Source: an uncultured Candidatus Melainabacteria bacterium (GTDB taxonomy: Bacteria > Cyanobacteriota > Vampirovibrionia > Gastranaerophilales > Gastranaerophilaceae). Taken from it: 20,027 nt of DNA. Both the position numbers and the translations under genes were made by a program. The stretch covers positions 1 through 20,027 of the forward strand of contig CAKUTL010000026.1 in NCBI GenBank assembly GCA_934692295.1, read 5' to 3'. The notes under the pieces were generated by a model. That model worked only from the letters and a program-made list of their open reading frames with translations. It was not told where the DNA came from and ran no database searches. This document shows, piece after piece, positions 13,943-20,027 of this stretch. Within the stretch, counting starts at the first letter, position 1; each line of letters begins with the position of its first letter.

Positions 13943-15715
13943 TTAGTTGTTTGCCGGAGCGGCGTTAGAATCTCCACTTGGACTTTGGTTATTATTATTA
14001 TTGTTATTGTTATTGTTATTGTTATTATTATTTTGAGAATTATTATTGTTGCCTGAATTGTTGTTGCCATTATTATTTTGGTTATCTTTTTTCGGGTCTG
14101 AAATTAATTTATCCATAAATGATTTTAATTGATCATCATTCATGTTAGTAATTTCAAATACGTAAGGTGCATTATCAATTGTAGATGCTGTGCTTGTTAC
14201 GATTTTGTCTAATGAACCGGATTTTAAATCAAGTTTGCTTAGACGTAATTTTGAACCTATCATTAAACTTTTTAGGTTTTTAAAGAATACATAAACATCT
14301 TCAACTGAATCTGCACATCCTTTAATATCAACCATTCCGTCATCACCTGTCATAAAATATGTCAAGTACAAGTTTTTAGGAACAGCTTCTCCCAAAGCTG
14401 CATAAGCAATAATTTTTGTACGGTTGTTTTTAAGAACCTTTTCAATTTCAGCTAGAGGGTCAAATTGAACCTCTCCATTTGCAGCTTCGTATTGTTTAAT
14501 TTGGTTATCTAAATCAGTAATTTGGGTATCTAAATCTGCACTCTTTTCATTCATTTTGTTGTTCATGTTTTGAACAAACATATGTCCTGCTCCAATTGGT
14601 CCAAGAACAAGTGCAAGTATAACTGCTGCAACAATTGTAGCTTTTTTCGGTGTTAAAGAAATTACCTTTCCGTTTCCGATTGGAATTTCTAACACTTCTA
14701 CTTTTGAAACTTTTTGTCCTCCTGCTGCAAGAAAATCAACTGCAATCGGAAATGCTTCATCCGGAGCACATTCCCCAATAGAGTGAAGAGAAACTTTGAT
14801 TTGATCTTCCGGAATGATATTCAAACTCATTTCCATCAAAGGTTCGGATCTGAATTTGTTGTCTTCTACAGGGATAATTGTTCCACCGAATTGTAACTTT
14901 TTAGATAATATTTCTGCAGAAACTAAATCTGTTTCCGAAACAATTACCAACGATGTTGAAGGAGTACTCATCAATGCGATTTGTGCAGCATTTTCAATTT
15001 CAGAATAAATCTCTTCTCCTTCGTATGATTTTAAAGGTAATGGTTCTTCAAAGTATTCTAATATTCTTTTACCTTGCATTCCAAGCATTTGATAACCGCT
15101 GTTATTTACAATCATCAAACTCCAAGAATTACTGTCGTCGTTCATTTGTGCAGTTGCAAATCCTGTTTCGTATAAGGCTTTTAAATCTGCGAATAATGAA
15201 CAACTAACGCTAACAAGTGTTGAACCTAATTCTGTAAAGATACCTTTGATTGTTTCTACAACGTCTGCTTGGATAGCGGTGTAGAAAATGCTTCTTGAAT
15301 CCGAGTTTGTAGAAGCTAAAGCATCAAACCAGAATGGAATCGGGTCTTTACGTTTAAAAATATATGTGTTTTCCAAATCCCCAATAACAACATTGGTGAT
15401 TGAGGGATCATCAAGTAGTAATGGAAGTCCTTCCTTCATTCCAAACCAAACTGTTGGAACGCTTAAGTGAATATTAGCTTTTTTAGGATTGATGTTTCTC
15501 ATTTGGAATAATGTTTCAATCCCAGCTTTGAATTCATCGTAATTAGCGATTTCTCTTTGTGCTTCATTATATTCTAATGGAACATTTGCATATGATTTAA
15601 TTCCACCGTGTCCATCAACGACAGTCATTTCTAAACCACAAGCAGGCGATACGGTAATATGTACGTCTGTTCCTCCTCCGCCTAATCCCAAGCTGTCTAA
15701 TATATTACTTCCCAT
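13943..15715 (-). CDS. PilM-PilN fusion (GspL-like architecture) with poly-Asn tail
   Basis: The 590-residue protein has a cytoplasmic PilM-like actin-fold part (about 15-345), one membrane helix ('ATIVAAVILALVLGPIGAGHMF', split over 359-380), a short coiled coil and a periplasmic PilN-like domain. That last domain has 'AVPKNLYLTYFMTGDDG' and 'VDIKGCADSVEDVYVFFKNL' (444-481), close to PilN's 'P-x-x-x-Y-L' and 'G-x-A-x-S' signature. PilM and PilN are usually separate; joined in this order they have the domain plan of GspL of type II secretion. The last 45 residues are Asn/Gln/Ser-rich, with a run of 15 Asn (562-576). The start has an AAAGG site. A PilO-like gene follows. Confidence 0.8.
   Translation of the reverse strand: MGSNILDSLGLGGGGTDVHITVSPACGLEMTVVDGHGGIKSYANVPLEYNEAQREIANYDEFKAGIETLFQMRNINPKKANIHLSVPTVWFGMKEGLPLLLDDPSITNVVIGDLENTYIFKRKDPIPFWFDALASTNSDSRSIFYTAIQADVVETIKGIFTELGSTLVSVSCSLFADLKALYETGFATAQMNDDSNSWSLMIVNNSGYQMLGMQGKRILEYFEEPLPLKSYEGEEIYSEIENAAQIALMSTPSTSLVIVSETDLVSAEILSKKLQFGGTIIPVEDNKFRSEPLMEMSLNIIPEDQIKVSLHSIGECAPDEAFPIAVDFLAAGGQKVSKVEVLEIPIGNGKVISLTPKKATIVAAVILALVLGPIGAGHMFVQNMNNKMNEKSADLDTQITDLDNQIKQYEAANGEVQFDPLAEIEKVLKNNRTKIIAYAALGEAVPKNLYLTYFMTGDDGMVDIKGCADSVEDVYVFFKNLKSLMIGSKLRLSKLDLKSGSLDKIVTSTASTIDNAPYVFEITNMNDDQLKSFMDKLISDPKKDNQNNNGNNNSGNNNNSQNNNNNNNNNNNNNNNQSPSGDSNAAPANN
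13988..14032. repeat. Trinucleotide tract encoding 15 asparagines
   Basis: Fifteen consecutive codons read GTT or ATT on the plus strand (AAC or AAT in the gene), four of the five GTTs alternating with ATT. Shorter Asn runs lie just beyond, up to about 14090. The tract is in frame, so unit gain or loss would change tail length without a frameshift. Confidence 0.9.
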
Positions 15716-15753
15716 ATTTACCTTTTTACTCTTCTTACTATTATCTTATTTTT

Positions 15754-15775
15754 ATTATACAATATATTTTATAAT
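15754..15775. promoter_or_regulatory. Back-to-back -10 elements for pilus operon and nadA
   Basis: The 111-base divergent gap holds an inverted repeat, TATTATA and TATAATA (15753-15776). The minus-strand TATAAT (15754-15759) points to the pilus genes and the plus-strand TATAAT (15770-15775) points to nadA. At 17-base spacing the -35 positions are only T-rich (TTTTTT, TATTTT), so the pairing is tentative. Confidence 0.35.
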
Positions 15776-15807
15776 AAAAAAAATCTTAACATAAATTTAC
15801 ACCAAAC

Positions 15808-15812
15808 GGAGG
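15808..15812 (+). promoter_or_regulatory. Distant Shine-Dalgarno of nadA
   Basis: GGAGG lies 14 bases before the ATG at 15827, longer than the usual 5-9. An in-frame TAA at 15821-15823 rules out any closer upstream start, so the ATG is used despite the spacing. Confidence 0.5.
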
Positions 15813-15826
15813 AAAATAAGTAAGAC

Positions 15827-16735
15827 ATGGATAATATCATAGAGAAGATAAAGGCTTTAAAAGAAAAGAAAAATGCTGTAATTTTAGCTCACTGTTATCA
15901 ACCTGTCGAAATTGACATGGTTGCTGATTATGTTGGTGATTCTTTACATTTGAGTCAAGTTGCAGCGAAAACGGATGCGGATATTATTGTTTTTGCAGGG
16001 GTTTATTTTATGGCTCAGACTGCAAAACTTCTTTCTCCAGATAAAAAAGTTTTATTACCGCAAATTGAAGCAGGTTGTAGAATGGCTGATATGTTGAGTT
16101 TTCGTCAGTTGAAGGAATTTAAAGCTCAACATCCTGATATTCCAACTGTTTGTTATGTGAATTCAACTGCTGAAGTTAAGTCTGAATGCGATATGTGCTG
16201 TACAAGTTCTAATGCGGTAAATATTGTAAAAAGTATGGGTGTTCCTAAAATTTTATTCTTGCCTGATACTTATTTAGGTAAATGGGTTGAAAAACAATTG
16301 GGCAATGTTGAAGTTATAACATATCCTGGATTCTGTCCTACTCACTTGCAAATTAGACCAACAGATATTGAAAATGCGAGAAAGGCTCACCCAGGAGCTT
16401 TGGTTTTAGCTCACCCTGAATGTCATATGTCAGTATCTAGCATTGCAGATTATGTTGGTAGTACAACAGGTATTATGAAATTTGCTAAAGAAAGTGATAA
16501 TAAATCTTTCATCATTGCAACAGAACAAGGTGTTGTTGACCGATTAAAAAGAGATTTACCTGACAAAGAAATTATTCCGGTAAAAGATAATATTGTTTGT
16601 CCGAATATGAAAATGACATCTTTGGAAGATATTTTGCATGTTTTGGAAACAGAAGAAAATGAAATTTTTGTGGATGAAAATATTGCACCAAAGGCAGTAA
16701 GATGTATTGATAGAATGTTAGAGGTTTCAAAATAA
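15827..16735 (+). CDS. nadA: Quinolinate synthase A
   Basis: This enzyme condenses iminoaspartate with dihydroxyacetone phosphate to quinolinate in de novo NAD synthesis. The 302 residues match the short anaerobe/archaeal type. The three [4Fe-4S] ligands are Cys84 ('EAGCRMADM'), Cys170 ('YPGFCPTH') and Cys258 ('NIVCPNMKM'), spaced as in the known structures. Substrate-side motifs 'AHCYQPVEI' (21-29), 'DSLHLSQVA' and 'CYVNSTAEVKS' are present. A CC pair in 'CDMCCTSSNA' (121-130) is not a cluster ligand in the family. NadB and NadC are not adjacent. The oxygen-sensitive cluster fits an anaerobic lifestyle. rlmB-like gene starts 4 bases after the stop. Confidence 0.96.
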   Translation: MDNIIEKIKALKEKKNAVILAHCYQPVEIDMVADYVGDSLHLSQVAAKTDADIIVFAGVYFMAQTAKLLSPDKKVLLPQIEAGCRMADMLSFRQLKEFKAQHPDIPTVCYVNSTAEVKSECDMCCTSSNAVNIVKSMGVPKILFLPDTYLGKWVEKQLGNVEVITYPGFCPTHLQIRPTDIENARKAHPGALVLAHPECHMSVSSIADYVGSTTGIMKFAKESDNKSFIIATEQGVVDRLKRDLPDKEIIPVKDNIVCPNMKMTSLEDILHVLETEENEIFVDENIAPKAVRCIDRMLEVSK

Positions 16736-16739
16736 GAAT

Positions 16740-17501
16740 ATGGAAGAAAATAATAACAATGAAGTAATTTATGGTAAAAACTCTGTAATGGAAGCCTTGA
16801 TTGCAGGTAATCGAGAAATTAATAAGATTTTGATTTCTAAAAATATTCACTCAGACGTGAAAATAAACAAAATCAAGGAACTTTCCCAAGAAAAAGGTAT
16901 TGTATTTCAATTTGTTGCAAGAGAGAAATTTCAACCATATGCAGAATTTAATCATCAAGGCATTATTGCTCAAATTTCACCAATAAAATATATGGATTTG
17001 GATGATTTTATAGAAGAAAAAAAAGATAATTTATCTTCTGTTGTTATTTTAGATGGTGTAGAAGATTCTCATAACCTTGGTGCAATTATTAGAACTTGTG
17101 TTTGTGCTGGAGTTGACGGAATAATTATTCCATCTCGAAGAAATGTTCAAGTAAATTCCACAGTTGAAAAAACAAGTGCAGGAGCAATAAATCACATCCC
17201 AATCATAAAAGTAAATAGTCTAGTTAACGCAGTGCAAAGACTAAAGGATAACAACTGGTGGATAATTGCAACTGATGCATCAGCAAAAGATAATTATTAT
17301 GATGTTAGATATGATGATATGAATTTTGCAATCATAATGGGGGCAGAACACGCAGGAGTTTCAAAATCTCTTTTGAAAGCATCCGATTTTGTGGTTAAAA
17401 TTCCTATGCAAAATAGTTTTAATTCTCTAAATGTTTCAAATGCCTTGAGTGCAATTATATTTGAAACTTTAAGACAAAAATTGACAAGAAAAAATAAATA
17501 A
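16740..17501 (+). CDS. rlmB: SpoU/TrmH-family RNA 2'-O-methyltransferase (RlmB type)
   Basis: A SAM-dependent knotted methyltransferase; RlmB methylates the ribose of G2251 in 23S rRNA. The 253 residues comprise an N-terminal substrate-binding domain ('EVIYGKNSVMEALIAGNREI' start, residues 8-80) and the catalytic knot. Motif 1 is 'DGVEDSHNLGAIIRTC' (105-120, Asn112 and Arg118), motif 2 'IIMGAEHAGVS' (198-208) and motif 3 'IPMQNSFNSLNVSNA' (221-235). The N-terminal domain points to RlmB, not TrmL or TrmH, but the exact RNA target is inferred. It follows nadA by 4 bases, with only a weak, distant ribosome site, so translation may depend on coupling. Confidence 0.9.
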   Translation: MEENNNNEVIYGKNSVMEALIAGNREINKILISKNIHSDVKINKIKELSQEKGIVFQFVAREKFQPYAEFNHQGIIAQISPIKYMDLDDFIEEKKDNLSSVVILDGVEDSHNLGAIIRTCVCAGVDGIIIPSRRNVQVNSTVEKTSAGAINHIPIIKVNSLVNAVQRLKDNNWWIIATDASAKDNYYDVRYDDMNFAIIMGAEHAGVSKSLLKASDFVVKIPMQNSFNSLNVSNALSAIIFETLRQKLTRKNK

Positions 17502-17568
17502 TTCAATTAGATGACCTCAAAACTGCAAATTCGTTATATCATCTTGAGAGTAAGATTGGAGCAATATA

Positions 17569-18588
17569 GTGGTAAAAGAATTTGAACGATTAGGAATCCT
17601 TACAGATGAGATTTCAGATGAGAATATAGATTTCAAAAAGTTGCAGGAGCTAGAATCTAATGAAGAAGCAGAAGATGGCGAAGATGTCTTAAAATCTGTT
17701 GAAGATCCCAAAGTTCAAGAAAGTTTATTATCAGTAAATTCTGATGATAGCGTAAAAATATACTTACGTCAGATTGGTAAAATTCCTCTTTTATCTGCAA
17801 GTGAAGAACTAGATTTGGCAAAAAAAATCCAAGAAGAACACGATGCTTTTTCAAAAGACGTATTAGTCAATGCTAACCTTCGTTTAGTTGTTAGTATTGC
17901 AAAAAAATACATTGGAAGGGGTCTTTCATTTTTAGATTTAATTCAAGAAGGAAATGTCGGATTAATAAAAGCCGCAGGAAGATTTGATTACAAAAAAGGT
18001 TATAAATTTTCAACATATGCAACTTGGTGGATTCAACAATCTATAACAAGAGCAATTGCAGACAAAGCAAGAATTATTAGACTTCCAATTCACATGATTG
18101 ATTCTATCAGCAAAATTCGTCGTACAACCATAGAATTAACAACCGAATTAGGCAGAACACCAACAAAACAAGAAATTGCGTATAGATTAGGACTACCTGT
18201 TTCTAAGCTAACTTCCATTATCAAATCTGCTCAATCAACTGTGAGTATGGATACCCCAGCAACATCAGATGATGATTCTTCAAAAATTGCAGATTTTATT
18301 GTTGATAACTCCACAATCACTCCAGACGGAAAAGTTTCTCAAGAAAATTTACTAGAGGATACACGAAAAATTTTAAATCAATTAAGTCAAAAAGAGAGAG
18401 ATGTTTTGATTTTACGTTATGGGCTAGACAACAACGGAATGAAAAAAACTTTAGATGAAATTGGTTCTCAATACGGAGTTTCAAGAGAACGTATCAGACA
18501 AATTGAAACTCGTGCGATTTCAAAATTGAAAAAGCTTTGCAAAAATGAGAAGCTACATGACGGATTGATAAACTATTTTGGAGGCTAA
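17569..18588 (+). CDS. rpoD: Primary-type sigma-70 factor (RpoD/SigA)
   Basis: This factor directs RNA polymerase to housekeeping promoters. The 339 residues start at GTG with a GGAG site 7 bases upstream. A short acidic leader replaces region 1.1. Then come region 1.2 ('DSVKIYLRQIGKIPLL', 60-75), regions 2.1-2.4 ('NANLRLVVSIAKKYIGRGLSF' onward, 101-170), region 3 ('IELTTELGRTPTKQEIAYRL', 188-207) and region 4 ('LSQKERDVLILRYGL', 'SRERIRQIETRA', 272-316). The non-conserved insert of RpoD is absent. In the -10 recognition helix the usual 'WWIRQAITR' reads 'WWIQQSITR', with Gln156 for Arg. Promoters seen in the window (TTGaxx, TATAAT) are what such a factor would recognise. Confidence 0.93.
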   Translation: MVKEFERLGILTDEISDENIDFKKLQELESNEEAEDGEDVLKSVEDPKVQESLLSVNSDDSVKIYLRQIGKIPLLSASEELDLAKKIQEEHDAFSKDVLVNANLRLVVSIAKKYIGRGLSFLDLIQEGNVGLIKAAGRFDYKKGYKFSTYATWWIQQSITRAIADKARIIRLPIHMIDSISKIRRTTIELTTELGRTPTKQEIAYRLGLPVSKLTSIIKSAQSTVSMDTPATSDDDSSKIADFIVDNSTITPDGKVSQENLLEDTRKILNQLSQKERDVLILRYGLDNNGMKKTLDEIGSQYGVSRERIRQIETRAISKLKKLCKNEKLHDGLINYFGG

Positions 18589-18598
18589 TCCATCTTAA

Positions 18599-18627
18599 TT
18601 GACAACTTTACATTTCTGCCATAGTAT
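18599..18627 (+). promoter_or_regulatory. Promoter of bioB
   Basis: A perfect TTGACA (18599-18604), a 17-base spacer and TAGTAT (18622-18627, four of six matches). It starts 11 bases after the sigma-factor stop, giving bioB its own transcript with a leader of about 22 bases. No BirA-like dyad is evident. Confidence 0.6.
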
Positions 18628-18655
18628 TTGAAAAGATAGAATTTTGAGGTACGAA

Positions 18656-19591
18656 ATGAATAAAACAGTTGATAAAAAAATTTATACAAAAGAAGAGTTA
18701 TTGAGATTATACAATTTACCATTAGAAGAATTACTAGCAGAATCTTCTAAATATATGTCTGACAATATTGAGTTTTGCTCACTTATTAATGCAAGAAATG
18801 GCAAATGCTCTCAAAATTGTAAATATTGTGCTCAAAGTTCTCACTATTGCACAAACATTGAATCATACCCACTTGTTGATATTCAAGAGGTTATAAAAGC
18901 GGCAAAAGAATCTAAAGAAAATAAAGTTTCTCGCTTTGCAATTGTAACAAGCGGAAAAACTCCAGACGAAGGAAGAGATTTTCAAATTGAACTTGATATG
19001 ATTAAAGCAATCAACGAAGTTGGAGGGCTAAAATCTTGCGCTTCTATCGGAATTTTGAATGAAGAACAAGCAAAACAACTAGCTCAAGCGGGTTTGAAAA
19101 GATTTCACCATAACATAAATACTTGTCGTTCATATTATCCAGAAGTTTGCACAACTCACTCTTGGGATGATAGATTAAACACCTGCAAACTCGTTAAAAA
19201 ATATGGAATGGAATTATGCTGTGGTGTAATTTTAGGGATGGGTGAATCAGTTGAGCAACGTGTAGAAATGGCAATGGAGCTTGCTGAAATTGAACCAAAT
19301 TCTATTCCAATAAATATTTTGATGCCAATTCCAGAAACTCCATTTGAAAATTATCATGACAAAATTGATGAAGAAAATGTTTTAAGAACGATGGCTATTT
19401 TCAAAATTGCTAACCCTAAATCCGTTGTACGTTTTTGTGGGGGAAGAATGAGATTATCTCAAGAAAATCAAGAATTAGCTCTTAAAACTTGCGTTGAAGG
19501 CATATTAGTTGGGAATTACCTTACAACGGTTGGTAGAGAACCACACGAAGATCTTGAAACCGCAAATAAACTAGGTAAAAATATCATTTAG
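18656..19591 (+). CDS. bioB: Biotin synthase lacking one classical [2Fe-2S] cysteine
   Basis: This radical SAM enzyme inserts sulfur into dethiobiotin. From ATG 18656 (GAGG 6 bases upstream; a TTG at 18644 is rejected) it has 311 residues. The [4Fe-4S]/SAM motif is Cys51, Cys55, Cys58 in 'GKCSQNCKYCAQSSHY'. Aligned by eye with E. coli BioB, Cys128 and Cys188 and the ligand Arg (Arg259) are present. The Cys97 position is Ala95 ('SRFAIVTSG'), and extra cysteines appear at 157, 165, 189 and 261. The E. coli C-terminal extension is missing. This pattern fits the alternative biotin synthases of obligate anaerobes, whose auxiliary cluster differs (recalled knowledge). No other biotin gene is adjacent. 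Confidence 0.93.
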   Translation: MNKTVDKKIYTKEELLRLYNLPLEELLAESSKYMSDNIEFCSLINARNGKCSQNCKYCAQSSHYCTNIESYPLVDIQEVIKAAKESKENKVSRFAIVTSGKTPDEGRDFQIELDMIKAINEVGGLKSCASIGILNEEQAKQLAQAGLKRFHHNINTCRSYYPEVCTTHSWDDRLNTCKLVKKYGMELCCGVILGMGESVEQRVEMAMELAEIEPNSIPINILMPIPETPFENYHDKIDEENVLRTMAIFKIANPKSVVRFCGGRMRLSQENQELALKTCVEGILVGNYLTTVGREPHEDLETANKLGKNII

Positions 19592-19594
19592 AAT

Positions 19595-19939
19595 TTATTT
19601 TCTACCATTGTTCTCCCCTGGTAAGCACAACCCAAATTGACAAGCTGCATTGTAAGGGGTATTTCCTTCTTCAGCTTCTGGGTTTTCGGCTTTGTCAGTG
19701 TTAATTGTTTCCGGCATGGAGTGTGGTGGTTTGCGAAATTCTTGGGAAGTGCTTTGTGTCGGGCTGACCATTTGATTAAGTTTATTCGGAAGTAATTTAT
19801 CTTCTATTGTTTGGTTTTGCTGTTGGGTAATGCTACAACTTTTTTGTCCGGAAATAATATTACTCAATGGGCAGGCACAAATCGCTTCTAACCCTGTAAA
19901 AACACCTAAAAGTAGTGCTATTATTAAAATCTTTTTCAT
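19595..19939 (-). CDS. Small exported Cys-containing protein of unknown function
   Basis: From ATG 19939 (114 residues) the protein has a signal peptide ('MKKILIIALLLGVFTGLEA', cleavage near residue 19-22). A mature part follows with Cys21, Cys23, Cys35, Cys100 and Cys105 ('AACQFGLCLPG'). The middle is Gln/Ser/Thr/Pro-rich and probably disordered. 'ICAC' near the cleavage site is only a poor lipobox, so secretion by signal peptidase I is more likely than lipidation. An upstream in-frame ATG (19966) would put nine residues before the signal peptide and would include the AAGGAG site in coding sequence; I reject it, although the 11-base spacing to 19939 is long. I do not recognise a family. The stop lies 3 bases from that of bioB. 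Confidence 0.65.
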   Translation of the reverse strand: MKKILIIALLLGVFTGLEAICACPLSNIISGQKSCSITQQQNQTIEDKLLPNKLNQMVSPTQSTSQEFRKPPHSMPETINTDKAENPEAEEGNTPYNAACQFGLCLPGENNGRK

Positions 19940-19968
19940 TATTATATAAACTCCTTTTTTATCCATAT

Positions 19969-20019
19969 GTCTAATTATGGAAGGTTTAGAAGGAAATTAC
20001 ATTAGAAAAAAGTCTAATT
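19969..20019. repeat. Clustered TCTAA/TTAGA motifs upstream of the small exported gene
   Basis: GTCTAATT occurs at 19969-19976 and again at 20012-20019. ATTAGA (20001-20006) and TCTAAT (20013-20018) form a perfect 6-bp dyad, and TTAGA at 19986-19990 pairs with the first copy. They may be binding sites for a regulator of the minus-strand gene. The sequence is AT-rich, so chance is not excluded. Confidence 0.3.
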
Positions 20020-20027
20020 TTATTTTT

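Noticed and set aside
17481..17509. Perfect TTGACA at the end of rlmB as a promoter for the sigma factor.
   Set aside because: No acceptable -10 lies 16-18 bases downstream.
17509..17548. Two mutually exclusive pairings (AGATGA/TCATCT and CTCAA/TTGAG) ahead of the sigma-factor gene, suggesting a leader switch.
   Set aside because: Stems of 5-6 bp with loops over 20 bases are expected by chance in a short AT-rich gap; no known riboswitch or leader-peptide pattern.
1..20027. tRNA or rRNA genes, CRISPR arrays, transposases, integrases or attachment sites.
   Set aside because: None seen on either strand; no gene-free stretch is long enough for an array, and no mobile-element protein is encoded.

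Overview
The window is AT-rich (about one third G+C by eye), uses the standard code and is almost fully coding: 22 protein genes, no gene-free stretch over 160 bases, and no tRNA, rRNA, CRISPR array or insertion sequence that I can see. The gene mix fits an anaerobic, non-photosynthetic relative of the cyanobacteria, most likely Candidatus Gastranaerophilales/Melainabacteria. It includes type IV pilus-type PilM/N/O proteins, a short primary sigma factor, a biotin synthase lacking one classical auxiliary-cluster cysteine, and proteins with short leaders like 'MKITSINTLSFEAQ'. This placement is inference from style and gene content, not from a marker-gene comparison.

Layout. 1-2812: the 3' end of a DUF2971-type gene, a small thioredoxin, and facing it a DUF2130 gene followed by a beta-carbonic anhydrase. 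2867-6413 (minus strand): an unrecognised membrane protein with its own promoter and an inverted repeat over the -35, then ribonuclease HI directly behind a UvrD/PcrA helicase (shared transcript, good promoter at 6433-6462). 6569-7653: two small secreted matrixin-like metalloproteases, tail to tail. 7753-9560: a sugar O-acetyltransferase facing an aldose 1-epimerase. 9623-11160: chorismate synthase translationally coupled (TAATG) to a small exported protein. 11283-13332: an orphan receiver domain, a short DRE-TIM aldolase-like protein and a SPASM-like radical SAM protein, none with an evident pathway. 13333-15715: a PilM-PilN fusion and a PilO-like protein. 15827-19591 (plus strand): quinolinate synthase, a SpoU-family 2'-O-methyltransferase, the housekeeping-type sigma factor and biotin synthase. 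19595-19939: a small Cys-containing exported protein.

The clearest structural pattern is that all six tail-to-tail gene pairs end within +3 to -8 bases of each other. No room is left for a terminator between them, and plausible hairpins lie inside the opposing gene. Other points worth a second look are a Glu in place of the third zinc-ligand His in one protease, the BioB cysteine change, a probable leaderless gene, and a GspL-like pilus protein with a 15-Asn tail. I do not see an obvious new multi-gene defence or biosynthetic system; the nearest candidate is the radical SAM/aldolase neighbourhood.
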